Notes: generated from the letters alone by a model not told the origin. A stretch of DNA of 64,000 nt from Minisyncoccota bacterium (GCA_023229825.1 JALNYN010000005.1:12583-76582), one strand, 5' to 3'. Shown: positions 8,494 to 16,623, counted from the stretch's first letter. Numbers and translations are program-made.

Positions 8494-8513
8494 TTCAGCG
8501 ATGTTTGTTATAA

Positions 8514-8712
8514 TTATATAATTCACCTTACTCAGATTTTTAAAAATTGACATAATTCGTTGTCGTCCGTTGCCCGACGGGGTTTGTAACCCCGTTGGAA
8601 CGTTTGGAAATAACGATGAATGTGGTTTATTACAAACGTTTCGAACGGGGTCAGAGACCCGCGTCCGGCGGCTATAAAATTTCGTGAGTAAAGTGAATTA
8701 TATAAAATATAT
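8514..8712. repeat. Composite nested palindromic element (GGGGTTTGTAACCCC family)
   Basis: Outer AT-rich arms (TATATAATTCACCTTACTCA at about 8513-8536 and its complement at about 8690-8706) enclose an inner pair. GACGGGGTTTGTAACCCCGTT with AACGTTTGGAAATAAC is on the left, and TTATTACAAACGTTTCGAACGGGGTCAGAGACCC with CGTCCGGCGG on the right. The same inner architecture sits in frame inside xseA at 21172-21280. It resembles a BIME or small RAYT-mobilised element. It fills the gap before the cytochrome b5-like gene. Confidence 0.65.
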
Positions 8713-8717
8713 TCATT

Positions 8718-9401
8718 ATGGTAAAAATAATTAAAACATTGCGCATCACGGCATGGATCTTGATCGCGCTCACGGCGCTGACCTTGCTTTCCGGATTTTT
8801 GTCGGTGAAACCATCGGCGCTTCCGTGGCTTCCAAAAGTGGATTCGTATTATCTGCATGTCGTCGTATTGCCGCTTCTTTTTGTACCCATTATCTATCTT
8901 CATTCGCTCATGGGAATTTTGCTGTTCTTCTCTCGGAATCCGAAGTACGATAAGGTACCGCTGAAATCCGCGGCGGCCGGTTTGTGGACGGCGCTTTTTA
9001 TTCTTTTCGGTTTCTTATACTTTGTTCCAGCTGCCGTTCCGGAAGCGGTAAACTCGCCCGCTGCATCCGCACAAACCACTCTTGCCGCCGCAGAGATCGC
9101 CCGTCACAGTACCGCAAGCGATTGCTGGATAATTATCGGAGGTAAAGTCTATGATGTCTCGGGGTACGCGACAGAGCATCCGGGTGGAGCGCAGAATATC
9201 GAATCGTTTTGCGGCAAAGATGGGACAGAGGCATTTGCTACGAAAGGGGAAAAAGGACAGCCTCACTCAGACAGTGCGCAGCAATTCCTGTCATCGATGT
9301 ATCTCGGCGATATGGGATCGAACATCTCAAAAAGCGTTCTCGAAAAAGCTCGGTCTGTTCAGTTTCCGGTACAAAGTGAGGATGAGGGAGATGATGATTA
9401 A
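8718..9401 (+). CDS. Membrane-anchored cytochrome b5-like haem protein
   Basis: A 227-residue protein. The N-terminal part has three hydrophobic segments (about residues 7-27, 45-70 and 85-105); the second contains two histidines 15 residues apart (LHVVVLP...IYLHS) that could also face a haem. After an Ala/Ser-rich linker, residues of about 125-205 form a cytochrome b5 domain: DCWIIIGGKVYDVSGYATEHPGG with the axial His in HPGG, FCGKDGTEAF, and a second candidate axial His in QPHSDSAQQFL. The tail is acidic. The b5 domain probably faces outward. Electron partners are unknown, and no other cytochrome gene is in the window. Confidence 0.8.
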   Translation: MVKIIKTLRITAWILIALTALTLLSGFLSVKPSALPWLPKVDSYYLHVVVLPLLFVPIIYLHSLMGILLFFSRNPKYDKVPLKSAAAGLWTALFILFGFLYFVPAAVPEAVNSPAASAQTTLAAAEIARHSTASDCWIIIGGKVYDVSGYATEHPGGAQNIESFCGKDGTEAFATKGEKGQPHSDSAQQFLSSMYLGDMGSNISKSVLEKARSVQFPVQSEDEGDDD

Positions 9402-9411
9402 ATAGAAAAAG

Positions 9412-9440
9412 AAAAGGCGCCGAAAGTTCGGCGCCTTTTT
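9412..9440. terminator. Bidirectional terminator between convergent genes
   Basis: AAAAGGCGCCGAA and TTCGGCGCCTTTTT form a symmetric hairpin with A and T tracts on both sides. It serves the plus-strand b5 gene and the minus-strand gene ending at 9453. Confidence 0.85.
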
Positions 9441-9452
9441 AGTGAACGATGA

Positions 9453-9944
9453 TCACTTATTATAACTTCTGTAATTCCAGATCGCCCATCCTATCGCGAG
9501 GAAGCTGAGAGCTGTGATCGCGGCAATGCTATGCAGGTCTGAAAGAGAGTCTATTCCAGCCACGAGCTGACCGATCGTTTTAAGATGGTTAACGATGACC
9601 ACGAGACCGATCACGAGAGCGATGAGCGGAAGACCGATCGAGCGTAGAACCTTGTTGCCGGTCCGGCGCGGCGCGCGCTCATGCCATTCGTCGTCAGTGT
9701 CAGCATATTTATATATGAAAAAGAAAATGACGAATATCGCAGCCGTTAAACCCCAAACCCACGCTTGTGGATAGCTGCTTGCATAGGTTATCTGTGAAAG
9801 CGGGAAATAAGAGAGGAGGGCAACGAGCGTCGCGCAGATATACGGACCGGACCTTGGATCGGCCCAAAATGCTTTTAATACACTAACGATGCCGATGGCT
9901 ATTTCACTTGGTGTTTCAAATAACTTTTTTAAAACTTTGTTCAT
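9453..9944 (-). CDS. Hypothetical four-TM membrane protein
   Basis: A 163-residue membrane protein with hydrophobic segments at about residues 35-50, 62-80, 103-122 and 138-156. Between helices 2 and 3 is a charged cytoplasmic-type loop (YADTDDEWHERAPRRTGNK). The ATG at 9944 is preceded by AAGGAGG at good spacing, so it is translated by a Shine-Dalgarno mechanism. It diverges from the hydrogenase operon. I recognise no family. Confidence 0.65.
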   Translation of the reverse strand: MNKVLKKLFETPSEIAIGIVSVLKAFWADPRSGPYICATLVALLSYFPLSQITYASSYPQAWVWGLTAAIFVIFFFIYKYADTDDEWHERAPRRTGNKVLRSIGLPLIALVIGLVVIVNHLKTIGQLVAGIDSLSDLHSIAAITALSFLAIGWAIWNYRSYNK

Positions 9945-10158
9945 TGGGAGAACCTCCTTAATGAGCGTTAAACAAGACCTATTTTCTTCATACCATAAAA
10001 ATAGAATCGACGCAATGTGCCCTTGACTTTCTCTATGTTTTAACGCATATTGTTACTAGTTTTCGGTATTGACGAAAGGATTCAATAATACTGCGAGAAC
10101 CTTGACATACCCGTTTTTACAGCGGGAAAATTTATATGGAAAGAGAACAGGAGGAAAC
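9945..10158. promoter_or_regulatory. Divergent regulatory region upstream of the hydrogenase operon
   Basis: This 214-bp gap has TTGACA at about 10103, a CCCG/GCGGG inverted pair and TTTATAT toward hydB, with AGGAGGAAAC directly before the hydB ATG. A second TTGACG lies at about 10068. The CCCG-CGGG pair between promoter and start could be an operator or a short hairpin. No gene is visible. Confidence 0.4.
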
Positions 10159-11223
10159 ATGAAGAAAGAATCATGCTTTATCATTCGGCGCGAAGTTCTT
10201 TTTGATTGGGTGGAAACGCTCATGAAAGAAGAAAAAATTCTGGCACCTGTAGAAACAGACGACGGAAAATTCGCGTTTGAATTTCTGAACAAAGCGGAAG
10301 AAATTCGTCTCAATTATGATACGACCAATCTGCCGCCGACACAAAAGATCTTTATGCCGCAAGACGAAAAGGTCATCACTTGGAAAAAAGTGGACGGAAA
10401 AACGGTTTTTGGACCGGGCGACGGTCCGACACCGATGGTAGTCTTCGGCATGCATCCGTACGATATCCACGCGATCAAAGTGTGGGATGACGTAATGGGT
10501 GAAAAACGAAACGCCTTGGCAGACCCTCAGTATCTTGCTCAAAGAGAAGTTACTGCGGTTATCGGTCTTGACGTTATCGTGCCTCCGCCAAATTCATTCT
10601 GCGAAAGTCTTGGTACGCACATTGCGACCGAGAACTACGACATTATGTTGACGGACTTGTTCGACGGACGTTATTTCGTTGAAGTGGCGACACATCGCGG
10701 AATGTCATTATTCCTGTCGGTTTCAGATTTTGATGACGCCACCCCGAATGATCACAAGCTTCGTCGATTGGTTCGCGAAGAGATCGCGACTCGTTATCCG
10801 GAAACTCTGCCGGTTCCCATAGGGGAACTGCACGAGTTTCTCGAAAAACGCATTCACCATCCTTATTTTGATGTCACCGGCGAACTTTGCGTGGCGTGCG
10901 CGAAATGCACATTTGTGTGCCCGACGTGTACCTGCTGCAACATAAAAGAAGAACCGGCATTGGACGGACAAAGCGGCTGTCGAGTGCGCGAATGCGATTC
11001 TTGCCAATTGCCGGGATTTACCAAAATGGCCGGCGGCGTGATCGCTCGGAAATCTCCGGGCGCGAGAGTGCGTCATCGCATTCTTGATAAATTCGATTAT
11101 CATCACGGCTGTGCTGCATCGTGTGTCGGTTGCGGAAGATGCGTTCGCGCTTGTCCTGCAGATATTGCCGATCCGATAAAAGCGCTTAACCTATTGAGAG
11201 ACGAGGAGGTTCCTCATGAGTAA
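10159..11223 (+). CDS. hydB: Group 3b NiFe (sulf)hydrogenase, beta (iron-sulfur) subunit
   Basis: A 354-residue subunit homologous to archaeal sulfhydrogenase beta. The N-terminal 230 residues form the HydB-specific domain. Two ferredoxin-type cluster motifs follow, CVACAKCTFVCPTC near residues 239-252 and CVGCGRCVRACP near residues 319-330, plus CRVRECDSC between them. It relays electrons between the small subunit and the flavin subunit in the cytoplasm. The start is ATG 10159 with AGGAGG upstream; the frame is open to 10069, but that extension is not conserved-looking. It overlaps hydG by 8 bp, the first of four tightly packed genes. Confidence 0.9.
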   Translation: MKKESCFIIRREVLFDWVETLMKEEKILAPVETDDGKFAFEFLNKAEEIRLNYDTTNLPPTQKIFMPQDEKVITWKKVDGKTVFGPGDGPTPMVVFGMHPYDIHAIKVWDDVMGEKRNALADPQYLAQREVTAVIGLDVIVPPPNSFCESLGTHIATENYDIMLTDLFDGRYFVEVATHRGMSLFLSVSDFDDATPNDHKLRRLVREEIATRYPETLPVPIGELHEFLEKRIHHPYFDVTGELCVACAKCTFVCPTCTCCNIKEEPALDGQSGCRVRECDSCQLPGFTKMAGGVIARKSPGARVRHRILDKFDYHHGCAASCVGCGRCVRACPADIADPIKALNLLRDEEVPHE

Positions 11224-12091
11224 TTGTGAAAATCAATATCTCTATGTTCCGAGAACTGCACGGATCCTCGAAATTGAGGAACTGACAGATAAGGAAAAGA
11301 GATTCTTGCTGAAATTTGATAACGGTACAGAAATCGGTCCCGGAGAGTTCGTGGCCGTATATGCGCCGGGTATCGGTGAAGCGCCGATATCGCTCTGTTC
11401 ATCTCCTTTTGACAAAGAAACATTTGAGATCGCTGTGCGAAGGATCGACCCTCCGGAAGGAAGGCACGATGAAGCATACGTCCAAACGCTGATGAACGTC
11501 ACGACCTATATTCACACGAAAAAGGTCGGCGACACTCTGGATATCCGCGGTCCGTTCGGACGCGAATTTCCGGTTCATGAATTGAAAGGAAAAAACATTG
11601 CCGTCATCGTCGGCGGTATCGGTCTCTTTCCGGGGGTAAGACCTCTGCGAGAGATCGCTAAAACGAGGGAAGATTTCAAAAAGGTATTCGTGCTCTTCGG
11701 AACACGCTCACCTGCTGAAAGATACTTCCCACGGCTGCTTGATGAATGGACCGAATCCAAGATCTTTGATGTTCGCGAAGCCTATGAAAGGCTGGCGAAC
11801 GGAGAAAAAGGCGGTTTCGTTACGGGCGTTCTTGATGCGATCGAAGGTTGCAAACCGGAAGATACGGCGGTCTATATCGTCGGCCCTTCCGTCATGTTCA
11901 AGCCCGTTATGGCGACTCTGGAAAAATATAATCTTTTCGATGAAAATGTTTATTTTTCGCTGGAACGTCAGATGCGTTGCTGCGTCGGACGCTGCGGACA
12001 TTGTCGTATCAATGACGTGCTCACTTGCGTCGACGGACCCGTATTTTCGCTGAAAGAGATCAAAGACAGACGTCTTTGGGAGGCATTATAA
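11216..12091 (+). CDS. hydG: Group 3b NiFe hydrogenase, gamma (FAD/NAD(P)-binding) subunit
   Basis: A 291-residue ferredoxin-NADP-reductase-like subunit that exchanges electrons with NAD(P)H. The FAD domain spans about residues 10-120 (GPFGREFPV), and the nucleotide-binding domain opens with NIAVIVGGIGLFPGVRPLREI. The C-terminal part carries the [2Fe-2S] cysteines MRCCVGRCGHCRINDVLTC. It overlaps hydB by 8 bp, and its stop shares a base with the hydD start, so translation is probably coupled. This subunit is what couples the hydrogenase to the NAD(P)H pool rather than ferredoxin. Confidence 0.92.
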   Translation: MSNCENQYLYVPRTARILEIEELTDKEKRFLLKFDNGTEIGPGEFVAVYAPGIGEAPISLCSSPFDKETFEIAVRRIDPPEGRHDEAYVQTLMNVTTYIHTKKVGDTLDIRGPFGREFPVHELKGKNIAVIVGGIGLFPGVRPLREIAKTREDFKKVFVLFGTRSPAERYFPRLLDEWTESKIFDVREAYERLANGEKGGFVTGVLDAIEGCKPEDTAVYIVGPSVMFKPVMATLEKYNLFDENVYFSLERQMRCCVGRCGHCRINDVLTCVDGPVFSLKEIKDRRLWEAL

Positions 12092-12891
12092 TGAGTAAGT
12101 TGGAAGAATATACCCTTCGCGCGAAGCGCGGAGATAAGCCGACGCTCGTCTATGCCGAGCTCGGAAGCTGTGACGGATGTTCGATGGTCATCGTCAACTT
12201 GGACGGAACGTTGCTTGACTTGAATAATGTTTTCGATATCAAGCAAATGCGTATCGCCATCAGAGGCGTTTACGACGGTCCGATCGATGTACTGATGGTT
12301 GAAGGCGCGGTAACGTGTGAGGAAGAAGCGGAAGAACTCCGTGAATTTCGCGCTCGTGCCGATTATGTTATCGCTGTTGGGGCGTGTGCCGAGCTGGGAG
12401 GAATTCCGGGGATGGCGCCTCCATTTGCGGTGAAGCGGGCTCAAGAAGGAAAATTCGGAGCTCACGTACAGGGACAACGGCCCATAGCGCCGCGTCCGGT
12501 CGCTGAGATCATTAAAGTCGATGCCGTTATCCACGGCTGTCCGATCACCACGGCAGATGCTGTGCGGGCGATCAGAATTATCCTCGCAGGCGGAAGACCG
12601 GATTATACCGATCGTCCTGTTTGTGCGGAATGCGTGTTGCAGGATAACGGTTGTCTGTTGTTCGAAGGTCGTGCATGTCTTGGTGCGGTAACGCGCGCCG
12701 GATGTAATGCCTATTGTCCGTCGAACGGAGGTTTCTGCTGGGCTTGCCGCGGATTGCTTCCCGACGCTCCTCTCAATGCTTTGTATAATGTGGCGAAGGT
12801 CCATGATATACCGCAAGCGGAGGTCGACAGAAAATTACGAATGGCTAATCAACGCCATTTCACTCTGATTGAAGAAAAGGAGAAGAAATAA
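12091..12891 (+). CDS. hydD: Group 3b NiFe hydrogenase, delta (small) subunit
   Basis: A 266-residue small subunit holding the electron-transfer clusters next to the NiFe site. The proximal-cluster motif GSCDGCSM is near residue 27, followed by GACAELGG, IHGCPIT and a cysteine-rich C-terminus (CAECVLQDNGC, GRACLG, GCNAYCPS, CWACRG). There is no Tat signal, so the enzyme is cytoplasmic, as expected for group 3. ATG 12091 overlaps the hydG stop by one base, and the gene ends one base into hydA. The frame is open to 12025, but that start would overlap hydG further. Confidence 0.93.
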   Translation: MSKLEEYTLRAKRGDKPTLVYAELGSCDGCSMVIVNLDGTLLDLNNVFDIKQMRIAIRGVYDGPIDVLMVEGAVTCEEEAEELREFRARADYVIAVGACAELGGIPGMAPPFAVKRAQEGKFGAHVQGQRPIAPRPVAEIIKVDAVIHGCPITTADAVRAIRIILAGGRPDYTDRPVCAECVLQDNGCLLFEGRACLGAVTRAGCNAYCPSNGGFCWACRGLLPDAPLNALYNVAKVHDIPQAEVDRKLRMANQRHFTLIEEKEKK

Positions 12892-14798
12892 TGTTTAACA
12901 ACATTCTAAAACATCCGCTTCTTCATGCCGGCAACCACGAAATTGGAGCCAGTGTTGGAGGAAGCGGCGGAACAAATTCCAGAGCCATTGCGAGAAAAAA
13001 TATCCCGATGGTCGAAGGAAAGATGTCATTTGAAGTCATTCAAAGAGTGGACGGAAAATTCGACGTCAATTTGATCGTTGAAGAACCGCTGCGCCACTTT
13101 GAAGCGATCTGCGAAGGCAAGTCATGGGAAGAAGTTCCTATTATTGTATCGCGGATCTGCGGAGTTTGTCCTTTCCCATATGCCCTTGCTGCTTCAAAAG
13201 GAGCTGAACGCGCATTCGGGATCAAGGTATCCGACCAGACGCATCGTCTGCGTGAGATCGCACTCTACGGAAATATGTTCAACAGTCACGTGCTTCACGC
13301 GCTTGACCTCGTATTGCCAAGATTGCTTCACGTAAACAGCATTATTGAATTTGCTGTGGCGACACCGGAAAACACCGCACTCGCGGCAAAATTGCTCGGA
13401 CTTCATACTCTTGGCAACGACTTGGCTCGATTGGTCGGCGGACGGGAAGTCCACTCGATCACGATCACTCCCGGGTACATGACCGCAATTCCAAAAACGG
13501 AAGAATTGAAAGCCGTTCGCGACAGATTGGCAAATGCTCACGAAACATATGATGTTCTCGTAAAAGTGTTTGCCGATGTTTCTGCGGGCTCAAATCCAAA
13601 ACTGCCGATTCGTGAACGCGAGTTCATCGCATTGCGCGGCGATACAAAATATCCGTTTTACGGCAGTCTCATCGGTTCATCTAAACGCGGAACGATGACG
13701 CCGGAAGAGTTCGAACAATACAAACACGAATACGTGGTTGATAATTCGAACTCAAAGCAAGTGCATACCGATGAGAGCGATTCTTACATGGTGGGTGCGC
13801 TGGCACGACTCAATATCAACAGCGATCTGATCTGTGAAGAAGCTAAAAAAGACATGGAAACCCTCGGGCTTTCATTGCCGAATTACGATCCATACATGAA
13901 CACCGCCGCTCAATTGGTGGAAGGCCGTCAAGTTCTCATCGACGCGGTAAAAGCGATCGATGAATTATTGGCGATCGGATTGAAAAAAGAAAAACGTCCT
14001 CGCATCGTTCCTCGTGAAGGATATGGGGCGGGTTATCTCGAAGCTCCGCGCGGCATGATCTGGCATGAATATCGTTATGATAAAAATGGCTTGGTTACTT
14101 GGGCGAACTGCATCATTCCGACAGGGATGAATACCGGCAGTATGCAGGAAGACTTGGAACATTTTTCCGAACATCTTCTCGGCGAAGCTCATGCAAGCGA
14201 TGAAGAGATCGGATATGATCTCGACTTATTGCTTGCTCATTATGACCCATGCAATTCTTGCGCGGTGCACGTCGTGCGTTTAGGTTCCAAAAATGAACCA
14301 AAAATAACACTTGCACGGGATGCAAAAGTTGCGGTCGTTTCTATCGGCAATACGCTTGCCGGAGATGACGCGGTCGGTAATGTTGTGGTGGAGGAAATAA
14401 AACATCATGGTGTAGAGGGAAACGTCGATTACATTCATGGCGGAGTCAGCGGCCTCACGATCTTGGAAGATCTGGCGGCAGAAAAGTACGACGCGATATA
14501 TTTTATTGATGCCGTTGACGGACTTTCTCGAGTCGGGGAAGTGATAAAATTAACCGGAGAAGAACTGCTTGAAAAAGCGCAAGAGTCAGAACCGGCTTTA
14601 TCTCTTCACCAAGGCGACTTCACTCATGCTTTCAGGTTGGCAAGAGCCGTTAAGCTCGAGGTGCCTGAAAAAGTTTTGTTCTTTGGCATACAGGTCGGAC
14701 AAACCGAAGTCGGTATGGGTCTGACGGCAGAGATAGATACTCATGAAATTGCTCACGCAATAATCCATGAGATCGAGGATGATCTATATAGCAAATAA
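12891..14798 (+). CDS. hydA: Group 3b NiFe hydrogenase large subunit fused to a HycI/HyaD-type maturation protease
   Basis: A 635-residue fusion. Residues 1-460 are the catalytic large subunit: L1 motif RICGVC at 88-93 and L2 motif DPCNSCAVH at 452-460 give the four Ni-binding cysteines. In normal subunits a short C-terminal peptide follows and is removed by a separate endopeptidase. Here, after an 18-residue linker (VVRLGSKNEP...), residues of about 478-635 form that endopeptidase: VVSIGNTLAGDDAVG, FIDAVDG (D540/D543) and SLHQGDF (H573) match the metal-binding positions of HybD/HycI proteases. The frame is continuous. Maturation would therefore cut in cis or between copies, releasing the protease. 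No free-standing protease gene is in the window. Confidence 0.93.
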   Translation: MFNNILKHPLLHAGNHEIGASVGGSGGTNSRAIARKNIPMVEGKMSFEVIQRVDGKFDVNLIVEEPLRHFEAICEGKSWEEVPIIVSRICGVCPFPYALAASKGAERAFGIKVSDQTHRLREIALYGNMFNSHVLHALDLVLPRLLHVNSIIEFAVATPENTALAAKLLGLHTLGNDLARLVGGREVHSITITPGYMTAIPKTEELKAVRDRLANAHETYDVLVKVFADVSAGSNPKLPIREREFIALRGDTKYPFYGSLIGSSKRGTMTPEEFEQYKHEYVVDNSNSKQVHTDESDSYMVGALARLNINSDLICEEAKKDMETLGLSLPNYDPYMNTAAQLVEGRQVLIDAVKAIDELLAIGLKKEKRPRIVPREGYGAGYLEAPRGMIWHEYRYDKNGLVTWANCIIPTGMNTGSMQEDLEHFSEHLLGEAHASDEEIGYDLDLLLAHYDPCNSCAVHVVRLGSKNEPKITLARDAKVAVVSIGNTLAGDDAVGNVVVEEIKHHGVEGNVDYIHGGVSGLTILEDLAAEKYDAIYFIDAVDGLSRVGEVIKLTGEELLEKAQESEPALSLHQGDFTHAFRLARAVKLEVPEKVLFFGIQVGQTEVGMGLTAEIDTHEIAHAIIHEIEDDLYSK

Positions 14799-14831
14799 TC
14801 TTATAGGTCAATGGTACATTAAGTGATCAAC

Positions 14832-14858
14832 ACGGCGCCCTCGGGCGCCGTTTTTTTT
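14832..14858 (+). terminator. Terminator of the hydrogenase operon
   Basis: ACGGCGCCC TC GGGCGCCGT is followed by eight T, 34 bp after the hydA stop. Confidence 0.88.
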
Positions 14859-14885
14859 ATAGTAAAGCAAGCGGAAATTACTCGT

Positions 14886-15007
14886 CGTCGTTCCTCCTCC
14901 CCCTCTTCAGAGGGGAGGACTGAGGTGGGGTGGTCTTTCAAACAGCTCTCGATATCACACCCCCTCTCGATCTCCCCCTCTGAAGAGGTGGAGAGGAACG
15001 AACGACA
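14886..15007. repeat. Large inverted repeat (CCTCCCCCTCTTCAGAGG family)
   Basis: GTCGTTCCTCCTCCCCCTCT continues into TCAGAGGGGAGGACTGAGGTGGGGTGGT. It faces its imperfect complement (ACACCCCCTCTCGATCTCC, then CCCTCTGAAGAGGTGGAGAGGAACGAACGAC), with about 20 bp between arms. It fills most of the gap after the hydrogenase operon, which holds no gene. Confidence 0.7.
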
Positions 15008-15101
15008 ATGACGCGATTGACATTATGTAAAGACTGTGATATTCTCTAAACAGAAGTTAATTAGCGCTTCATTTAAAAATATTCAGCGCCGGGGGTGCGT
15101 T

Positions 15102-15311
15102 ATGAAAACAGAAGAGAAAGCAGAAAGACGAACAAAAGAAGAACGACGAAAATATCACCGAAGAGCGGGAGATGGCAAGGCATTATTAGCGGGTTGTGCA
15201 GCTTCTTTCCTTTTAGTAGGGGTTGCTGTTGCAACGATCGGTCCTACTGCCGCCACGATCGTAGGGATTGGTGCCGGCCTGGTATGGCTCTGGACTATAG
15301 TTCGTAAATGA
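15102..15311 (+). CDS. Small membrane protein with basic N-terminus
   Basis: A 69-residue protein with a highly charged first 28 residues (KTEEKAERRTKEERRKYHRR) and then two hydrophobic helices (about residues 29-46 and 49-66) with a TIGPTAATIVGIGAG turn. A TTGACA at about 15015 with a TGATATTCT box and GGGGGTG before the ATG support expression, and a strong terminator follows. No family is recognised. Confidence 0.6.
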   Translation: MKTEEKAERRTKEERRKYHRRAGDGKALLAGCAASFLLVGVAVATIGPTAATIVGIGAGLVWLWTIVRK

Positions 15312-15316
15312 AGAAA

Positions 15317-15353
15317 AAGCGGTTCGCCATCACGGTGAACCGCTTGCTTTTTT
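15317..15353 (+). terminator. Terminator
   Basis: AAGCGGTTCGCC and GGTGAACCGCTT (with mismatches) surround ATCAC and are followed by GCTTTTTT, just after the small membrane protein. Confidence 0.75.
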
Positions 15354-15405
15354 GCCAAAAAAATTCCATCATTAGAAAAGATAGTTATTTTCCGCGAGGT
15401 GCAAT

Positions 15406-15657
15406 ATGCTACGAGTAATATTTCTCTTTGCTTTCGCGGCGGCATTTTTTCATTTTTTTTGCGCGATAGGAAGAAGATTCAGAAAATTTATTTTTTCGCA
15501 TTTTCCGGATGCTGAACATACGCAGTTTACGGGATGGATATGGTTTGCGTACTATATAAAACTATATTTAGTCATCGGTTTGTTGGGGGCCGTTACTCTC
15601 GTTCTTGCGTGGTGCGTTTTGTATGCCCAATATAATTTTAATTGGTTTGAATGGTAA
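15406..15657 (+). CDS. Small membrane protein
   Basis: An 83-residue protein with an N-terminal hydrophobic segment (residues 4-22), a basic stretch (RRFRKFIF) and a second helix at about 50-75, ending in aromatic residues (YNFNWFEW). GCGAGGTG lies before the ATG and a terminator follows at once. No homologue is recognised. Confidence 0.5.
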   Translation: MLRVIFLFAFAAAFFHFFCAIGRRFRKFIFSHFPDAEHTQFTGWIWFAYYIKLYLVIGLLGAVTLVLAWCVLYAQYNFNWFEW

Positions 15658-15659
15658 TT

Positions 15660-15688
15660 GGCTCACCTTCGCAGGCGAGCCTTTTTTT
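15660..15688 (+). terminator. Terminator
   Basis: GGCTCACCTTCGCAGGCGAGCC with a T7 tract forms a stem-loop right after the stop at 15657. Confidence 0.75.
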
Positions 15689-15703
15689 GTTGACACCCAT
15701 CGT

Positions 15704-15753
15704 CATCCCCCCACCGTCATTCCGGACCGCGATCCGGAATCCACGTCCGTCGG
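15704..15753. repeat. CGTCATTCCGG-type palindromic repeat
   Basis: CGTCATTCCGGACC GCGATCCGGAATCCACG is one copy of the commonest dispersed hairpin in this window. It lies between two convergent genes. Confidence 0.75.
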
Positions 15754-15755
15754 CG

Positions 15756-16466
15756 TTAACTAAGAAGTGTCAGAAACTCCGACAGCTCTTTTCCTTTTAA
15801 TTGCCTCGACGCTCGCGGATTGAGCGCGCCGAGCGTTATGTTCATGATACGAATTCGTTTGATATCTTTGACAGTATATCCGAGCGCTGCGCACATTCGG
15901 CGGAGCTGATGTTTTTTTCCTTCCGTAATGACAATATTTATTTTGCAATTTCCCGCTTCTTTTGCGCGTGCGGGTTTGGTTCGGTATCCTTCAATATCCA
16001 CACCGCGTTCCATGTCTTTTATAAATCGCGCGGTTACCGGTTTGTCTACGGTTACCATATATTCCTTTTCGTGTTTTCTCTCCGGAGATAAAAGTTTTTC
16101 GGTGATCCTGCCATCATTGGTGAGAATAATGAGTCCGTGCGAATCTTTATCCAGCCGGCCGATAGGGAACACTTCGCCGCGAATTTTTCCTCGGATCGCA
16201 TCCTCGATGCTTTCCTCGTCATTCTGCGGACTATGCGTGATCATTCCGCGCGGTTTATAATATGCATAATACAAATACTCTTTTTTGTCGGCGCCCCTTA
16301 CTGTCACGGTATCTCCTTCGTTCACCAGATCGCCCAATTTTGCCAAGCGGCCGTTTATCGTCACCTTTTTATCTTCAATGAGTATATCGGCACCGCGCCG
16401 TGTAGTCTCACCGCGAGCGGCGAGATATTTATTTATGCGGACCGGATATTCGTTTTCTTGAGTCAT
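15756..16466 (-). CDS. RsuA/RluB/RluF-family ribosomal pseudouridine synthase
   Basis: A 236-residue pseudouridine synthase for a specific uridine in rRNA. An S4 RNA-binding domain (INKYLAARGETTRRGADILI to GDTVTV) covers residues 10-58. The catalytic domain includes YYKPRGMITHS, GRLDKDSHGLIILTNDG with the catalytic Asp, and EGKKHQLRRMCAALGY. The GRLDKDSHGL form is closest to RluF/RluB types; the target site is not assigned. The start is ATG 16466, which follows a TTGACA/TATTGT promoter by ten bases, so the leader is four or so nucleotides long. Confidence 0.9.
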   Translation of the reverse strand: MTQENEYPVRINKYLAARGETTRRGADILIEDKKVTINGRLAKLGDLVNEGDTVTVRGADKKEYLYYAYYKPRGMITHSPQNDEESIEDAIRGKIRGEVFPIGRLDKDSHGLIILTNDGRITEKLLSPERKHEKEYMVTVDKPVTARFIKDMERGVDIEGYRTKPARAKEAGNCKINIVITEGKKHQLRRMCAALGYTVKDIKRIRIMNITLGALNPRASRQLKGKELSEFLTLLS

Positions 16467-16470
16467 AGTG

Positions 16471-16505
16471 TTGACAACAATAGCTTGTTTATGGTATTAT
16501 GTCAA
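16471..16505. promoter_or_regulatory. Overlapping divergent promoters
   Basis: Plus strand: TTGACA 16471-16476, 18 bp, TATTAT 16495-16500, toward the CDP-alcohol transferase. Minus strand: TTGACA 16505-16500, 17 bp, TATTGT 16482-16477, toward the pseudouridine synthase. The two share the same 35 bp, so polymerase can occupy only one at a time. Confidence 0.65.
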
Positions 16506-16532
16506 GTGGATTTTAAGTAACTGCTCAAACCC

Positions 16533-16623
16533 TCTCGTCATCCCGGGCAACGACCCGGGATCCACGGCGTAAACGGAACGACCAACGTGGATCCTGAATC
16601 CCTGTTCAGGATGACGACGAATG
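16533..16623. repeat. Paired CGTCATCCCGGG palindromic repeats
   Basis: Two head-to-head hairpins: CGTCATCCCGGGCAACGACCCGGGATCCACG, then CGTGGATCCTGAATCCCTGTTCAGGATGACG. They lie in the leader region between the divergent promoters and the 16705 gene. Confidence 0.75.

Noticed and set aside
8566..8676. A structured non-coding RNA in the 8.5-kb gap
   Set aside because: The strong hairpins are explained by a repeat element that also occurs inside xseA; no promoter or terminator fits an RNA gene.
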